Positions 1-9,201 of a stretch of 39,378 nucleotides of DNA are shown piece after piece (position 1 is the first letter of the stretch; each line of letters begins with the position of its first letter). A program made the position numbers and the translations under genes. Source of the stretch: Planctomycetaceae bacterium (GTDB taxonomy: Bacteria > Planctomycetota > Phycisphaerae > Sedimentisphaerales > UBA12454); NCBI GenBank assembly GCA_021371795.1, contig JAJFVK010000016.1, forward strand, positions 1-39,378, read 5' to 3'. The notes beneath the pieces were generated by a model. It saw only the letters and a list, made by a program, of their open reading frames with translations, ran no database searches and was not told the origin of the DNA.

Positions 1-489
<489 letters not shown>

Positions 490-495
490 AGGAAT

Positions 496-524
496 TTAGT
501 TTCTCGTCTTCGGACGAGACTAAA
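496..524 (+). other. Hairpin with UUCG tetraloop just behind 16S rRNA
   Basis: The arms TTTAGT and CTCGTC, separated by two bulged T, pair with GACGAGACTAAA around a C(UUCG)G loop, an unusually stable tetraloop. It begins about 10 bases after the 16S 3' end and lies before the terminator. It could be a processing signal or a barrier protecting the pre-rRNA end. Its function is inferred from position only. Confidence 0.6.
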
Positions 525-567
525 GTCAGACATTTTCGCTGTAGCGGTATAACTGTTTTCGATATTA

Positions 568-597
568 AAAGCCCGTTCGAAAGAGCGGGCTTTTTTT
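568..597 (+). terminator. Intrinsic terminator of the 16S rRNA transcript
   Basis: The stem GCCCGTTC / GAGCGGGC with a GAAA loop is flanked by an A run and followed by seven T. This is a textbook rho-independent terminator about 85 bases after the 16S end. It shows that 16S is transcribed without a linked 23S-5S here. Confidence 0.9.
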
Positions 598-615
598 GTG
601 CGCTTTTATTTTTTT

Positions 616-645
616 TTGGATTTTAATCACTGTTGCAAATATAAT
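616..645 (+). promoter_or_regulatory. Candidate promoter for the HEPN/MNT pair
   Basis: A TTGGAT box at 616-621 is followed after 18 bases by a perfect TATAAT at 640-645. Transcription would start near 652, giving a leader of only about a dozen bases that just includes the GGAGG site at 653-657. It lies after the rRNA terminator, so the pair has its own transcription. This is read from consensus only. Confidence 0.45.
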
Positions 646-663
646 ATACGGCGGAGGCAATAT

Positions 664-969
664 ATGGCTCAATTAGGAATTACATTACCGCAAAAAAACA
701 TAGAGGAATTCTGTCTCAAGTGGAAAGTTTTGGAAATGTCGCTTTTTGGCTCGGTTCTGTCAAAAAGTTTTCGACCGGACAGCGATATTGATTTGCTTGT
801 CAGCTTTAAGGATGATGCAGGCTGGAGCTTGTTTGATTTCGTCGATATGATTGACGAATTAAAAATAATTTTTGGGCGAAAAGTGGACTTGGTTGAAAAG
901 GATACTTTGAAAAATCCATTTCGCAGACAATCGATACTTGCTTCCAACAGGGTGATATATGCGGCCTGA
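664..969 (+). CDS. MNT-type nucleotidyltransferase antitoxin (type VII HEPN/MNT system)
   Basis: This 101-residue protein is a minimal nucleotidyltransferase. The fold's signature is present: Gly29-Ser30 (FGSVLSKSF), then D41-x-D43 in PDSDIDLLVSF, and a third Asp near residue 75 (KVDLVEK). In characterised pairs the MNT protein transfers AMP to a tyrosine of its HEPN partner and so silences it. The ATG at 664 was chosen over an upstream in-frame start at 598 because GGCGGAGG lies 6 bases ahead and the candidate -10 box would fall inside the longer version. The stop overlaps the HEPN start by 11 bases, so the two are translationally coupled. The family assignment is firm; the antitoxin role follows from the pairing. 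Confidence 0.88.
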   Translation: MAQLGITLPQKNIEEFCLKWKVLEMSLFGSVLSKSFRPDSDIDLLVSFKDDAGWSLFDFVDMIDELKIIFGRKVDLVEKDTLKNPFRRQSILASNRVIYAA

Positions 970-1294
970 CGAAAGAAACGCAGCCTATTTATGGGATATG
1001 CTTGATGCGGCACAAACAGCCCAGATGCTTATTGATGGTATGGATTTCATTAAATATTCAAATGACCGCAGGACGCAACTGGCTGTTGAACGGACTTTAG
1101 AGGTTATCGGGGAAGCGGCGAGAAGAGTCTCTGACGATTTTCGTAATGCTCATCCAGAAAACCCTTGGCGGCAAATTATAGGCCAGCGCAATATTCTGAT
1201 TCACGAATATGGCGAAATAAAACAGGAAAGAATCTATAAGGTGGCAAAGGAAAATATTCCGCAACTCATCAAGTTTTTGAAAATGTTTGTTTAA
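959..1294 (+). CDS. HEPN-domain ribonuclease toxin (DUF86/HepT-like)
   Basis: This 111-residue, mostly helical protein belongs to the DUF86 HEPN family. The catalytic motif R-x4-H-x-Y is intact as R77-NILI-H82-E-Y84. In HepT-like toxins this RNase site cleaves RNA, and the tyrosine is the residue AMPylated by the MNT partner. The start ATG at 959 lies inside the end of the MNT gene in another frame. This order (antitoxin first, short overlap) is usual for type VII modules. All key residues are present, so the toxin is probably active. Such modules are mobile and often sit beside stable RNA genes, as here. Confidence 0.88.
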   Translation: MRPDERNAAYLWDMLDAAQTAQMLIDGMDFIKYSNDRRTQLAVERTLEVIGEAARRVSDDFRNAHPENPWRQIIGQRNILIHEYGEIKQERIYKVAKENIPQLIKFLKMFV

Positions 1295-1318
1295 ATTTAA
1301 TGCCCCTGTCGGAATATC

Positions 1319-1352
1319 GGGCTTCAACAAAGAAGCCATATAGTTTTATTAT
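1319..1352 (+). terminator. Weak candidate terminator after the HEPN gene
   Basis: The arms GGCTTC (1320-1325) and GAAGCC (1332-1337) form a 6-bp stem with loop AACAAA, followed after five bases by a short T-rich stretch. It sits between the convergent HEPN and nuclease-like genes and reaches the stop of the latter. The T tract is poor, so this is tentative. Confidence 0.3.
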
Positions 1353-2209
1353 CTTTTTGCTTTTCTCCTATAGTACCCTTTAACATAAGTTCCATCTTTG
1401 CGATAATAGCCATTAACATACACTTTGTCAGACGTATAATTATTTTCAGATGTTTCGTATTTCTCTGTGGCGGGTGCAGGTGAAACAATATCAGGTGATG
1501 TATTTGAATCTCCGGATGCAGGGCGATTGATTGGAGGATTGGTTTTGACAATCGTATTAGGTGCGGGACTATAAGAATTATTCTCTAATTTCCAAAGACC
1601 CTTTGGGGTTTTTGAAGCGATGCTTTCAAATGACTGGAATTTCGCCATATATTTGAAAGGCAATCTGGTGTAACATTTTCCATATCCCTGACGTATGATT
1701 TCCTCATTTATGAAAAGGCCGTCAGGATATCGATATAAATAAACAAAAGAATTGTCATATCCGGCGCTGCTGTTTTGATTTGGTTCACGTTCGATATACA
1801 CAGTTTCGCCAAGCAGTAAATTTCTTAAATAGATGGCAGCTATTTTGGAATATGAGTCGCCTGATTCAGGAACAACTATACCGATTAAGCTTAATGTGCT
1901 ATTGGCATCAATTTTAATCGTGCATCCATCGATCACAGATGTTACACGACCCAAGGAGGTTTTTTCTAGTTTTTTTTGCTGATATGCATTCGGCTCTATG
2001 ATATTGGTTTTTTTGTGTATAGATATTTCAATAAGTGAGTTCGCCTCTTCCGGCGTACAGTTGCCTATAGATTTTAAAATTTCCCTGGTTTTGGCCTCAC
2101 CATATTCATTATAAATATTGGAAACATCATTTAATGTGTAAGCCTTGACCTCGGTTAAACAAATGTAAAACAAGAAAATGAATGCCAACCAACATATTAC
2201 GTTCTTCAT
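1349..2209 (-). CDS. Secreted SNase-fold protein with degenerate active site
   Basis: This 286-residue protein has a signal peptide (about 1-23, ending VKA), a helical segment, a thermonuclease-like domain at about 85-210 and a Pro/Asn/Ser-rich tail ending in two GYYR repeats (VNGYYRKDGTYVKGYYRRK). The fold is recognisable from VIDG-TIKI, LIG--VPES and FINEEIIRQGYGK. Aligned by eye to staphylococcal nuclease, D19 (D94) and E43 (E115) are kept. D21 becomes Cys96, R35 becomes Ser107, D40 becomes Val112, T41 becomes Val113 and R87 becomes Asn153. Calcium binding and both catalytic arginines therefore appear lost, so it is probably not a nuclease and may bind or scaffold something at the surface. 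The start has a good AAGGAG site 7 bases upstream. Confidence 0.8.
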   Translation of the reverse strand: MKNVICWLAFIFLFYICLTEVKAYTLNDVSNIYNEYGEAKTREILKSIGNCTPEEANSLIEISIHKKTNIIEPNAYQQKKLEKTSLGRVTSVIDGCTIKIDANSTLSLIGIVVPESGDSYSKIAAIYLRNLLLGETVYIEREPNQNSSAGYDNSFVYLYRYPDGLFINEEIIRQGYGKCYTRLPFKYMAKFQSFESIASKTPKGLWKLENNSYSPAPNTIVKTNPPINRPASGDSNTSPDIVSPAPATEKYETSENNYTSDKVYVNGYYRKDGTYVKGYYRRKAKR

Positions 2210-2246
2210 TTCATACTCCTTCTTATATAATATTTTGATTAAGATT

Positions 2247-3400
<1,154 letters not shown>

Positions 3401-3428
3401 ACCCTTCTTCCTTCAATGAAAAATTTAT

Positions 3429-3644
3429 CTAAATTTTTTTATGAATAAAGCTGGACTTGAACCAATTGAAATTTAGAAAAAGATGCAGTCCCATAAGGCA
3501 AAGCAAAACTATGCCGGCGTCTTTGTGGAAAAAGCCAAATGCCTCGTGTGAGTAATGTTCACGAAAGATTACCGAAACAGCCTGATTAACAAAGAGAATC
3601 AGCAGAAGAACATTTGTGATTTTTAATATCGTAACTTTTTTCAT
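3429..3644 (-). CDS. Small two-helix membrane protein, DUF4405-like
   Basis: This 71-residue protein has two predicted membrane helices (about 8-27 and 43-61) with histidines at the second helix (FHKDAG and LMGLHLFLNF). The spacing of these histidines, and the ending LNFNWFKSSF, resemble the DUF4405 family of small cytochrome-b-like membrane proteins, so haem binding is possible but unproven. The start ATG is preceded by AGGAG at a good distance. It lies between the pectate lyase and DUF4139 genes on the same strand, with only 24 bases separating it from the latter, so it is probably cotranscribed. Confidence 0.6.
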   Translation of the reverse strand: MKKVTILKITNVLLLILFVNQAVSVIFREHYSHEAFGFFHKDAGIVLLCLMGLHLFLNFNWFKSSFIHKKI

Positions 3645-3668
3645 AATTTTCTCCTAATGTTTAAGGTG

Positions 3669-5069
3669 TTACCATTTCTGCATTACAGAATATTCGAGTG
3701 TCGCGTTTGAATCGGCGGGGATTTCGACGGTGAATCGCGCTGTTGTCGCGTCTTTCTTTATTTGCGGATGGGTCGAATCTTCGATTTTCCAGTTTACCCA
3801 CGGCGAAAATTTCTCATCGACAAATATCGTAACGGCGGAATCTTTGCGGTTTCGCAATTCGATAGAGCGTTTTTCCCATCTGCTTTTTTGGACACCTGCA
3901 CTACTGCTGACGACTTTGCTATCTAAAATCTTGTATTCAACTGTGATGTCGAACGCATCGCCAATATAAAGTGATAATTTTTCCTTATTCGGCGTATGGT
4001 CGATTTCATCCTCGCCGACAAATTCCAGTTCGCCATCGGTGTCTTTCTTGAATACGCGTACTTTGCCTTTCGGCAGAGCGATACCGAGGCCGAGTTCCTT
4101 TTTGTTTTCAAACTCGAATTTTATCTGAACTTTTTTCTGGTCTTTCTGCGGCTCATAAAGATAAATTTTCTTTGCGGGTATATTTTCCACAGGCGCAATA
4201 AATTCAATCTGTTTTGTTTGATTATTATTTATCGTGCTTGGTCTGCCGAGGGTATAAAGATGGTATTCCATAAAAGATTTTTCTTCAAAGCCCGCCGCTT
4301 CGGCCATTACTGCTCTTGTCGCATATACCATATCGTTTTTCATCATCTGCTGCGGCGGAGTAATTCTTCTTACGTCGCCTGCGATGAGTTTAACTTTCGC
4401 ATCTTTATATGCCGCTCCGCTTTGGTTGTCGATTGTTACCCAGCCACTGAAGTTTAAGCCGTTTTCATCGGCGTTGAGAATTGCCGAGTAGTCCGCTTTC
4501 CAGCTTATGTTTTCGGTTGTATATGTAACCTGGCATTTCTCGCTGCCCTCGGTTTCGGAGTTTGCGAGCCAGACGAGCGTCGGCCTTGTAATCAGACCTT
4601 CCGGCAGAGACCGCAGCGAAATATGTCCAACGCTGTCCTGTGCGATGATTTGGATTAGGTTGTTTTCATCTTTGATTATTAAGTTGTTATCTCTTGCTGC
4701 CAGCAAAACACCATCCACTACGCTTCCGGCGTCAGCACCGCTGCCTTTGATGGAAATTATGACGACTTTATCAATGTATTTGTTCAGCAGGCTTTGCGTG
4801 CCGACGAGGTCATATTCGTAATTCTGTTCGAGAATGGAAATTTTGCCCGGCGACGACAGGCACTGGAAACTTACACTTGTCGGGTCGATTGACGCCGCGA
4901 CGTCGGTAAATTTCAATGTGTTAACGCCTTTTTCAAAATCCATCATTCGCTGTTCTTTGACTACGCCGAAATTGCTGTTGTAAACCGTAACGGAAACGGA
5001 ATTGCTTTCGGCGGCGAAAAGACAAACCGGAAATAAAAGAATTGCCAAAACGATAAGTGAATTTTTCAT
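3669..5069 (-). CDS. DUF4139 domain-containing exported protein
   Basis: This 466-residue protein has a signal peptide (MKNSLIVLAILLFPVCLFAAE) and then SVTVYNSNFGVVKEQR, the characteristic opening of DUF4139 proteins. The core is a chain of beta-rich segments such as WLANSETEGSEKCQVTY and WKADYSAILN, and it ends in an Ig-like EIPADSNATLEYSV strand pattern. The family's function is unknown; relatives include mucoidy-inhibitor-like proteins. The ATG at 5069 was preferred because GGAG lies about 10 bases upstream. In-frame starts at 5084 and 5207 lack a good site, and the 5207 version would run into an intergenic repeat. The last strand ends 24 bases before the small membrane gene. Confidence 0.8.
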   Translation of the reverse strand: MKNSLIVLAILLFPVCLFAAESNSVSVTVYNSNFGVVKEQRMMDFEKGVNTLKFTDVAASIDPTSVSFQCLSSPGKISILEQNYEYDLVGTQSLLNKYIDKVVIISIKGSGADAGSVVDGVLLAARDNNLIIKDENNLIQIIAQDSVGHISLRSLPEGLITRPTLVWLANSETEGSEKCQVTYTTENISWKADYSAILNADENGLNFSGWVTIDNQSGAAYKDAKVKLIAGDVRRITPPQQMMKNDMVYATRAVMAEAAGFEEKSFMEYHLYTLGRPSTINNNQTKQIEFIAPVENIPAKKIYLYEPQKDQKKVQIKFEFENKKELGLGIALPKGKVRVFKKDTDGELEFVGEDEIDHTPNKEKLSLYIGDAFDITVEYKILDSKVVSSSAGVQKSRWEKRSIELRNRKDSAVTIFVDEKFSPWVNWKIEDSTHPQIKKDATTARFTVEIPADSNATLEYSVMQKW

Positions 5070-5159
5070 TTTTTGTGTCTCCATAAAATTCAATATGGCA
5101 GATATTTTGACACAATTGAAGGGAAACGTAAAGAGAAATCTGTGACACTTTGAAACGAT

Positions 5160-5282
5160 GAGATTGCTTCGTCGTTCCGATTCCATCAGAACTCCTCGCA
5201 ATGACATAATTTGCGTTTTTGTGTCATTGCGACTACAGTCCCCTTGTGGGAGGGAGTCCTTTAGGGCGACCGCGGCAATCTC
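5160..5282. repeat. Nested palindromic intergenic repeat (REP/MITE-like), about 123 bp
   Basis: Outer arms GAGATTGC (5160-5167) and GCAATCTC (5275-5282) enclose an inner perfect pair TCGCAATGACA (5196-5206) and TGTCATTGCGA (5222-5232). The GC-rich right part differs from the flanks. It fills most of the gap between the DUF4139 and polyprenyl synthase genes. Similar GAGATTGC...CGCAATGAC repeats are known to me from unrelated bacteria, so it may be a dispersed non-coding mobile repeat. No second copy is seen in this window. Confidence 0.65.
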
Positions 5283-5303
5283 AAATGTGAAATATAGTTT
5301 GGT

Positions 5304-6176
5304 TTATAAAGCGGTTTGGGTTGCGCAAATTGTAAGTTCTTTTAGTGCCTTTGCGGCTGGATTGGCGGCGAAGCCGTCGATTATATCAAGAGCGTTTTGG
5401 CGGAATTGTGCAATTTGGGACTTGGTAAAATCTATGCTCTTGAGAATTGGCATAGTCGGGACTTTGTTTTCAAGGTCTCTGCCGGTGGTTTTGCCGGTGT
5501 TGTTTTCTGCGCCGAGAACATCGATTAAATCATCAGTGATTTGAAAAGCCATGCCGAGATTATGGCCGAAGTCGTAAAGGCTTTTGCAGGTTTTTGTATC
5601 AGCATTTGAGATAATGCCGGCAAGCTGTGCGGACGCTGCGAAAAACACCGCTGTTTTTTTGGAGATTACGTCGAGATAATCTTCAACTTTGATTTTGAAA
5701 TCGCCGCGGCAGGTGTTTTGCACCATTTCGCCCTGACAAATCGTCGAGGCGGTGTCGGTGATAATTTTGTTGATGTCGTTTCTGCCGAAATCAGACAAAG
5801 CCAAAAACGCCTTGCTCAAAAGATAATCGCCGAGCAGTACGGCCTGATTAGCGCCCCAAATATTATTTGCCGTCGGCTGAAATCTGCGTGTGCTGCCGCT
5901 GTCGATGACATCGTCGTGCAGAAGTGTCGCGGCGTGAATCATTTCGATTGTGCCGGCAACGCCGATGTGCAGATGATTTAGTTCGCCGAGTAATTTTCCG
6001 CAGAGCAGAAGCACCGAAGCGCGAATCATTTTGCCCTGCCGATTTTTTATGTAATCGAGGAATTGCTCGAGCCTTGCGTCCGGGCATTGAAGCTGAACAG
6101 ATATGAAATTTCTGACTTCCTCCAGTTGGTTTGCTATGAGCGCAGTATAAGCGGATGTCGGATTTTGTGTAGTCAT
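5304..6176 (-). CDS. Polyprenyl diphosphate synthase
   Basis: This 290-residue trans-isoprenyl synthase has both aspartate-rich motifs: DDVID at residues 88-92 in LLHDDVIDSGSTRR, and DDLID at 215-219 in FQITDDLIDVLG. These bind the Mg-diphosphate of the allylic primer. It elongates farnesyl or geranylgeranyl diphosphate with isopentenyl diphosphate, probably to the side chain of menaquinone or ubiquinone. Product length cannot be read reliably. It is somewhat shorter than octaprenyl synthases (about 320 residues), and the usual GKRLRP is GKMIRAS here. The start lies four bases after the aminotransferase stop with no clear Shine-Dalgarno site, suggesting translational coupling. Confidence 0.88.
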   Translation of the reverse strand: MTTQNPTSAYTALIANQLEEVRNFISVQLQCPDARLEQFLDYIKNRQGKMIRASVLLLCGKLLGELNHLHIGVAGTIEMIHAATLLHDDVIDSGSTRRFQPTANNIWGANQAVLLGDYLLSKAFLALSDFGRNDINKIITDTASTICQGEMVQNTCRGDFKIKVEDYLDVISKKTAVFFAASAQLAGIISNADTKTCKSLYDFGHNLGMAFQITDDLIDVLGAENNTGKTTGRDLENKVPTMPILKSIDFTKSQIAQFRQNALDIIDGFAANPAAKALKELTICATQTAL

Positions 6177-6180
6177 ACTG

Positions 6181-7047
6181 TTATTTAGACCGGCCGTGCG
6201 CGTATTCGAAGAATTTTTTACGAAGCATCTGTGTAACCGGGCCGGGTTTGCCGTCCGATATTTTTCTGCTGTCTATTTCGACAACGCCTATGACTTCGGC
6301 GGCGGTGCCTGTCAGGAAAACTTCGTCAGCGACGTAAAGGTCGAAGCGGGTAAGATTTTTCTGGACGACTTCAATTTTCTCCGCTGCTGCCAGACTCATA
6401 ACGACGTTTCTCGTTACACCTTCCAGTGCGCCGGTCTGAATTGGAGGCGTGGCAAGTATGCTGTTCTTAACGATGAAAACATTATCGCCCGAAGCTTCGG
6501 CGACGTAACCTTCGTGATTATACATAATCGCTTCCTGTGCGCCGGCGTCGAGACATTCAATTTTCGCCATAATATTATTCAGATAGTTCAGGCTCTTTAC
6601 CTGTGGCGGTATCGCAAGCGGATGATTGCGAATCGTGCAGGCACTGACGACCTTCAGGCCCCTTTCGTATAATTCCGGCGGATAGAGCTGAATCTTGTCC
6701 GCGATAATAATTATCAGTGCCTTTTCGCACGTGAAGGGATTCAGTCCCAAATTGCCGACGCCTCTGGTAACTACAAGTCTAATATAGCCGTCAACGATGT
6801 TATTCGCCTTGACGGTTTCTTGTGTCGCTTTTGCCATATCTTCCATCGACATACCTATATTAAGTCTTATGACTTTCGCGGATTCGTAAAGTCTTTTCAG
6901 GTGCGTATCGAGTTCGAAAACTTTTGAACTGTAAACGCGAATACCCTCGAACACGCCATCGCCGTAAAGCAGGCCGTGATCGAAAACGCTGACTTTAGCA
7001 TCCTGTTCGTTTACCAATCTGTCGTTGAGCCAAATTTTTAAAGCCAT
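6181..7047 (-). CDS. ilvE: Branched-chain amino acid aminotransferase (class IV, PLP)
   Basis: This 288-residue class IV aminotransferase interconverts branched-chain amino acids and 2-keto acids using 2-oxoglutarate/glutamate. The opening WLNDRLVNEQDAKVSVFDHG, the GDGVFEGIRVY block, the PLP lysine K151 in VKSLNYLNN, and the EASGDNVF and TGALEGVTR blocks are all present. D-amino acid aminotransferases share the fold and the KSLN lysine context, but GVFEGIRVY favours the branched-chain type. A GGAG site lies 6-7 bases before ATG. It sits upstream of the polyprenyl synthase in the same transcript. A citramalate synthase gene about 19 kb away fits an isoleucine route using this enzyme. Confidence 0.87.
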   Translation of the reverse strand: MALKIWLNDRLVNEQDAKVSVFDHGLLYGDGVFEGIRVYSSKVFELDTHLKRLYESAKVIRLNIGMSMEDMAKATQETVKANNIVDGYIRLVVTRGVGNLGLNPFTCEKALIIIIADKIQLYPPELYERGLKVVSACTIRNHPLAIPPQVKSLNYLNNIMAKIECLDAGAQEAIMYNHEGYVAEASGDNVFIVKNSILATPPIQTGALEGVTRNVVMSLAAAEKIEVVQKNLTRFDLYVADEVFLTGTAAEVIGVVEIDSRKISDGKPGPVTQMLRKKFFEYAHGRSK

Positions 7048-7066
7048 ATATACTCCGTAAAAAAAA

Positions 7067-7157
7067 TTAAGATTGAAGATTTAAGATTGAAGATTTGTGG
7101 AGCCGCCTCCGGCGAGATATTTAAAATATTCAATCTTCATTTTTCAATCTTCAATTT
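7067..7157. repeat. AT-rich direct and inverted repeat cluster TTAAGATTGAAGAT
   Basis: Two adjacent copies of TTAAGATTGAAGAT (7067-7080, 7081-7094) are followed by a small GCCG-CCTC-CGGC hairpin (7102-7113). Two inverted copies, ATTCAATCTTCAT and TTTCAATCTTCAATTT, end at 7157. The right end covers the stop codon of the lolD-like gene. A related cluster is at 10571-10661. Confidence 0.75.
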
Positions 7158-7852
7158 GTACTAATTTTGCCGTCTGTGAGCCTGATAATCCGCTGCGCTT
7201 TGGCGGCAATTCTGTCATCGTGCGTGACCATAACAATCGTCTGGCCGGCACTGTTTAGCTTTTCCAATACCTTTAAAATATCATTTCCAGTTTCAGAGTC
7301 AAGGTTTCCTGTCGGTTCATCTGCTAAAATTACGTCCGGAGCGTTAATTAATGCCCGTGCGATTGCGACCCTCTGGCGTTCGCCGCCGGAAAGCTGGAAC
7401 GGCCTGTGCTCGATTCTGGCCGACAGTCCCATCTCGTCCAGCAGCTTTAAAGCCGCTTTTTTGGCCTGTCCGGCCTTCATCAGCCAACCGAGCGTGCCGG
7501 TCTGAATCATCGGCGCCAGCAGGACGTTCTGCAAAACTGTTAATTCGTCAAGCAAATGATAGAACTGAAACACAAAACCTATTTTTTTATTCCGGAATTC
7601 ATTAATTTTCGTTCCGCTGAACGAATTCAGGTCTTTTCCGCAGTAAAAAACACTTCCCTTGTCGGGTTTATCGAGCGTGCCGAGTATGTGCAGCAGGGTG
7701 CTCTTGCCGCTGCCGGAAGCGCCTTTGATGGCAATGAATTCGCCTTTGGCGATGTTCATATCAACGCCTTTGAGCACTTCCAATTTCATCGCGCCCATCT
7801 TATAGGATTTGAAAATGTTTTTGCAGCTCAATATGTAATTGTCTTCTGTCAT
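7151..7852 (-). CDS. ABC transporter ATP-binding protein, LolD-like
   Basis: This 233-residue ABC ATPase has Walker A GASGSGKST (44-52), a Q-loop in FVFQ (93-96), signature LSGGERQ (154-160), Walker B VILADEP (174-180) and switch His211. It is of the LolD/MacB class, which pairs with FtsX-fold permeases that do mechanical work instead of channelling solute. The start overlaps the preceding permease stop as ATGA (7849-7852), so the three genes are coupled. With two different LolC/E-like permeases and no MacA-type adaptor, release of lipoproteins from the inner membrane for outer-membrane sorting is the best guess. The last codons and stop lie in an AT-rich repeat. Confidence 0.87.
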   Translation of the reverse strand: MTEDNYILSCKNIFKSYKMGAMKLEVLKGVDMNIAKGEFIAIKGASGSGKSTLLHILGTLDKPDKGSVFYCGKDLNSFSGTKINEFRNKKIGFVFQFYHLLDELTVLQNVLLAPMIQTGTLGWLMKAGQAKKAALKLLDEMGLSARIEHRPFQLSGGERQRVAIARALINAPDVILADEPTGNLDSETGNDILKVLEKLNSAGQTIVMVTHDDRIAAKAQRIIRLTDGKISTN

Positions 7853-9201
7853 ATATTATTCACTCGTAAAATATCTACACAATTTTGTCTTGCTGCTTTT
7901 ATTGTCGGCAGTGCTGCGCCAAGCAGACAGGCGATAATTGCCGCCGCGGCCACAGCGACCGGAAGCGCAACGCCCGTGTGATTCGGTATATCGCCAATCG
8001 CGTAAATCTCACGATTCCACAACTGGAAACCGAATTTGTAGAACAGCCAGCCTTCAAGGTCATTAACGTAATCGAGAAAAACAAGTCCCGCTGCCGTTCC
8101 GATTGCCGAGCCGACAATTCCTATCAGCACCGCGTATCGCAAGAATACCAGCGTTATGCCGAATCGGGAAGCGCCGATGCTTTTCAATATTCCGATGTCT
8201 TTGTTCTTTCTGCCGATTATCATATAGAAAATCACAAAAATAATAAAGACCGTAATCAGTCCGACCATCAGGAAGAGCATAAGCATCATTGCGCGTTCCT
8301 TTTCCATTGGCGCGATGGTCTCACGTTTGTAGCTTTTGAAATCCTGAACGTTTACATTCTTGGAAAGATTAATAGCCGTCGGGTCTGTCGCAAAGCCTGT
8401 AAAAGATTTCCACAACGCGGCTGTTTTTTCGACGGATTTTTCGGTGTTATGTCCGTGTTTAAATTTTATAAATATTGCCGAGGTTCTTTTTATTTGCATA
8501 TCCATACCGTTGAGCGTTTGCAGTTCATCGAACGGCAGATATACCGTTGTGCCGTCAACTTTCGCAAGGCCGGTGTTCGAGTTGTCGCTTTGATGATAAG
8601 TTTTAGTATTTGCGGAAATCGAAGTTCCGGTTTTTACAAGCGTTCCCTTTGGAGAAAGCGGGAAGCAGGTGATGTTGAAAGTGCGTCTGGGCGTTGCTGG
8701 CCATAACTGGTAATTGCCCCATTCATCTCTGTTTTCAATCAGGTCGATTCCCACGATGCAGCCGGGCAGTTCATCATTATAAGTAGGCACAAACGCAAGC
8801 GGCAACTTGTCCTTGCGATAATATAAACTATCGGCAAAGCCGGTTGTTTTGAAATGATGGTCAACGTCGATTCCCATAAGAGTCATCGGGCCGCTGCGTC
8901 CTGTGTTTTCTAATAGTACCAGGCCGAATGAATTAATCACAGGCGTTGCGCTTTCGACATAATCCTGCGAACGCAGCAGAGTTGCAAATTCGTTATAATC
9001 CGCAAAGCCCACAAGCGAATCGGTCGAGATAATGCAGTCTGAATAGAAGCGGTGATTCTGATTTATAAAATCTACGGTCAGGCCGTTCATCACGGTCATA
9101 ACGACGATGACGGTAAACACACTCACCGCGACCGCCAGCACCGCGAGGATGGTCAGCTTGTTACTCTTGAATAATTTTAATGGCAATATTATATCGTACA
9201 T
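7849..9201 (-). CDS. ABC transporter permease, LolC/LolE-like (second of two)
   Basis: This 450-residue FtsX-family permease has one N-terminal membrane helix (about 15-40, LTILAVLAVAVSVFTVIVV). A large periplasmic domain of roughly 240 residues follows, then three C-terminal helices. The FtsX-type block NKDIGILKSIGASRFGI follows helix two. This 1+3 helix plan is that of LolC/LolE and MacB permeases. It abuts the other permease with no gap (TAA then ATG at 9204/9201) and overlaps the ATPase gene downstream by 4 bases. It is longer than typical LolC (about 400), with the extra length in the periplasmic domain. The Lol assignment is inferred from the operon make-up. Confidence 0.82.
   Translation of the reverse strand: MYDIILPLKLFKSNKLTILAVLAVAVSVFTVIVVMTVMNGLTVDFINQNHRFYSDCIISTDSLVGFADYNEFATLLRSQDYVESATPVINSFGLVLLENTGRSGPMTLMGIDVDHHFKTTGFADSLYYRKDKLPLAFVPTYNDELPGCIVGIDLIENRDEWGNYQLWPATPRRTFNITCFPLSPKGTLVKTGTSISANTKTYHQSDNSNTGLAKVDGTTVYLPFDELQTLNGMDMQIKRTSAIFIKFKHGHNTEKSVEKTAALWKSFTGFATDPTAINLSKNVNVQDFKSYKRETIAPMEKERAMMLMLFLMVGLITVFIIFVIFYMIIGRKNKDIGILKSIGASRFGITLVFLRYAVLIGIVGSAIGTAAGLVFLDYVNDLEGWLFYKFGFQLWNREIYAIGDIPNHTGVALPVAVAAAAIIACLLGAALPTIKAARQNCVDILRVNNI

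Noticed and set aside
5158-5544. Plus-strand open frame over the palindromic repeat
   Set aside because: It is opposite the polyprenyl synthase gene and starts in a repeat; it is a shadow of the real gene.
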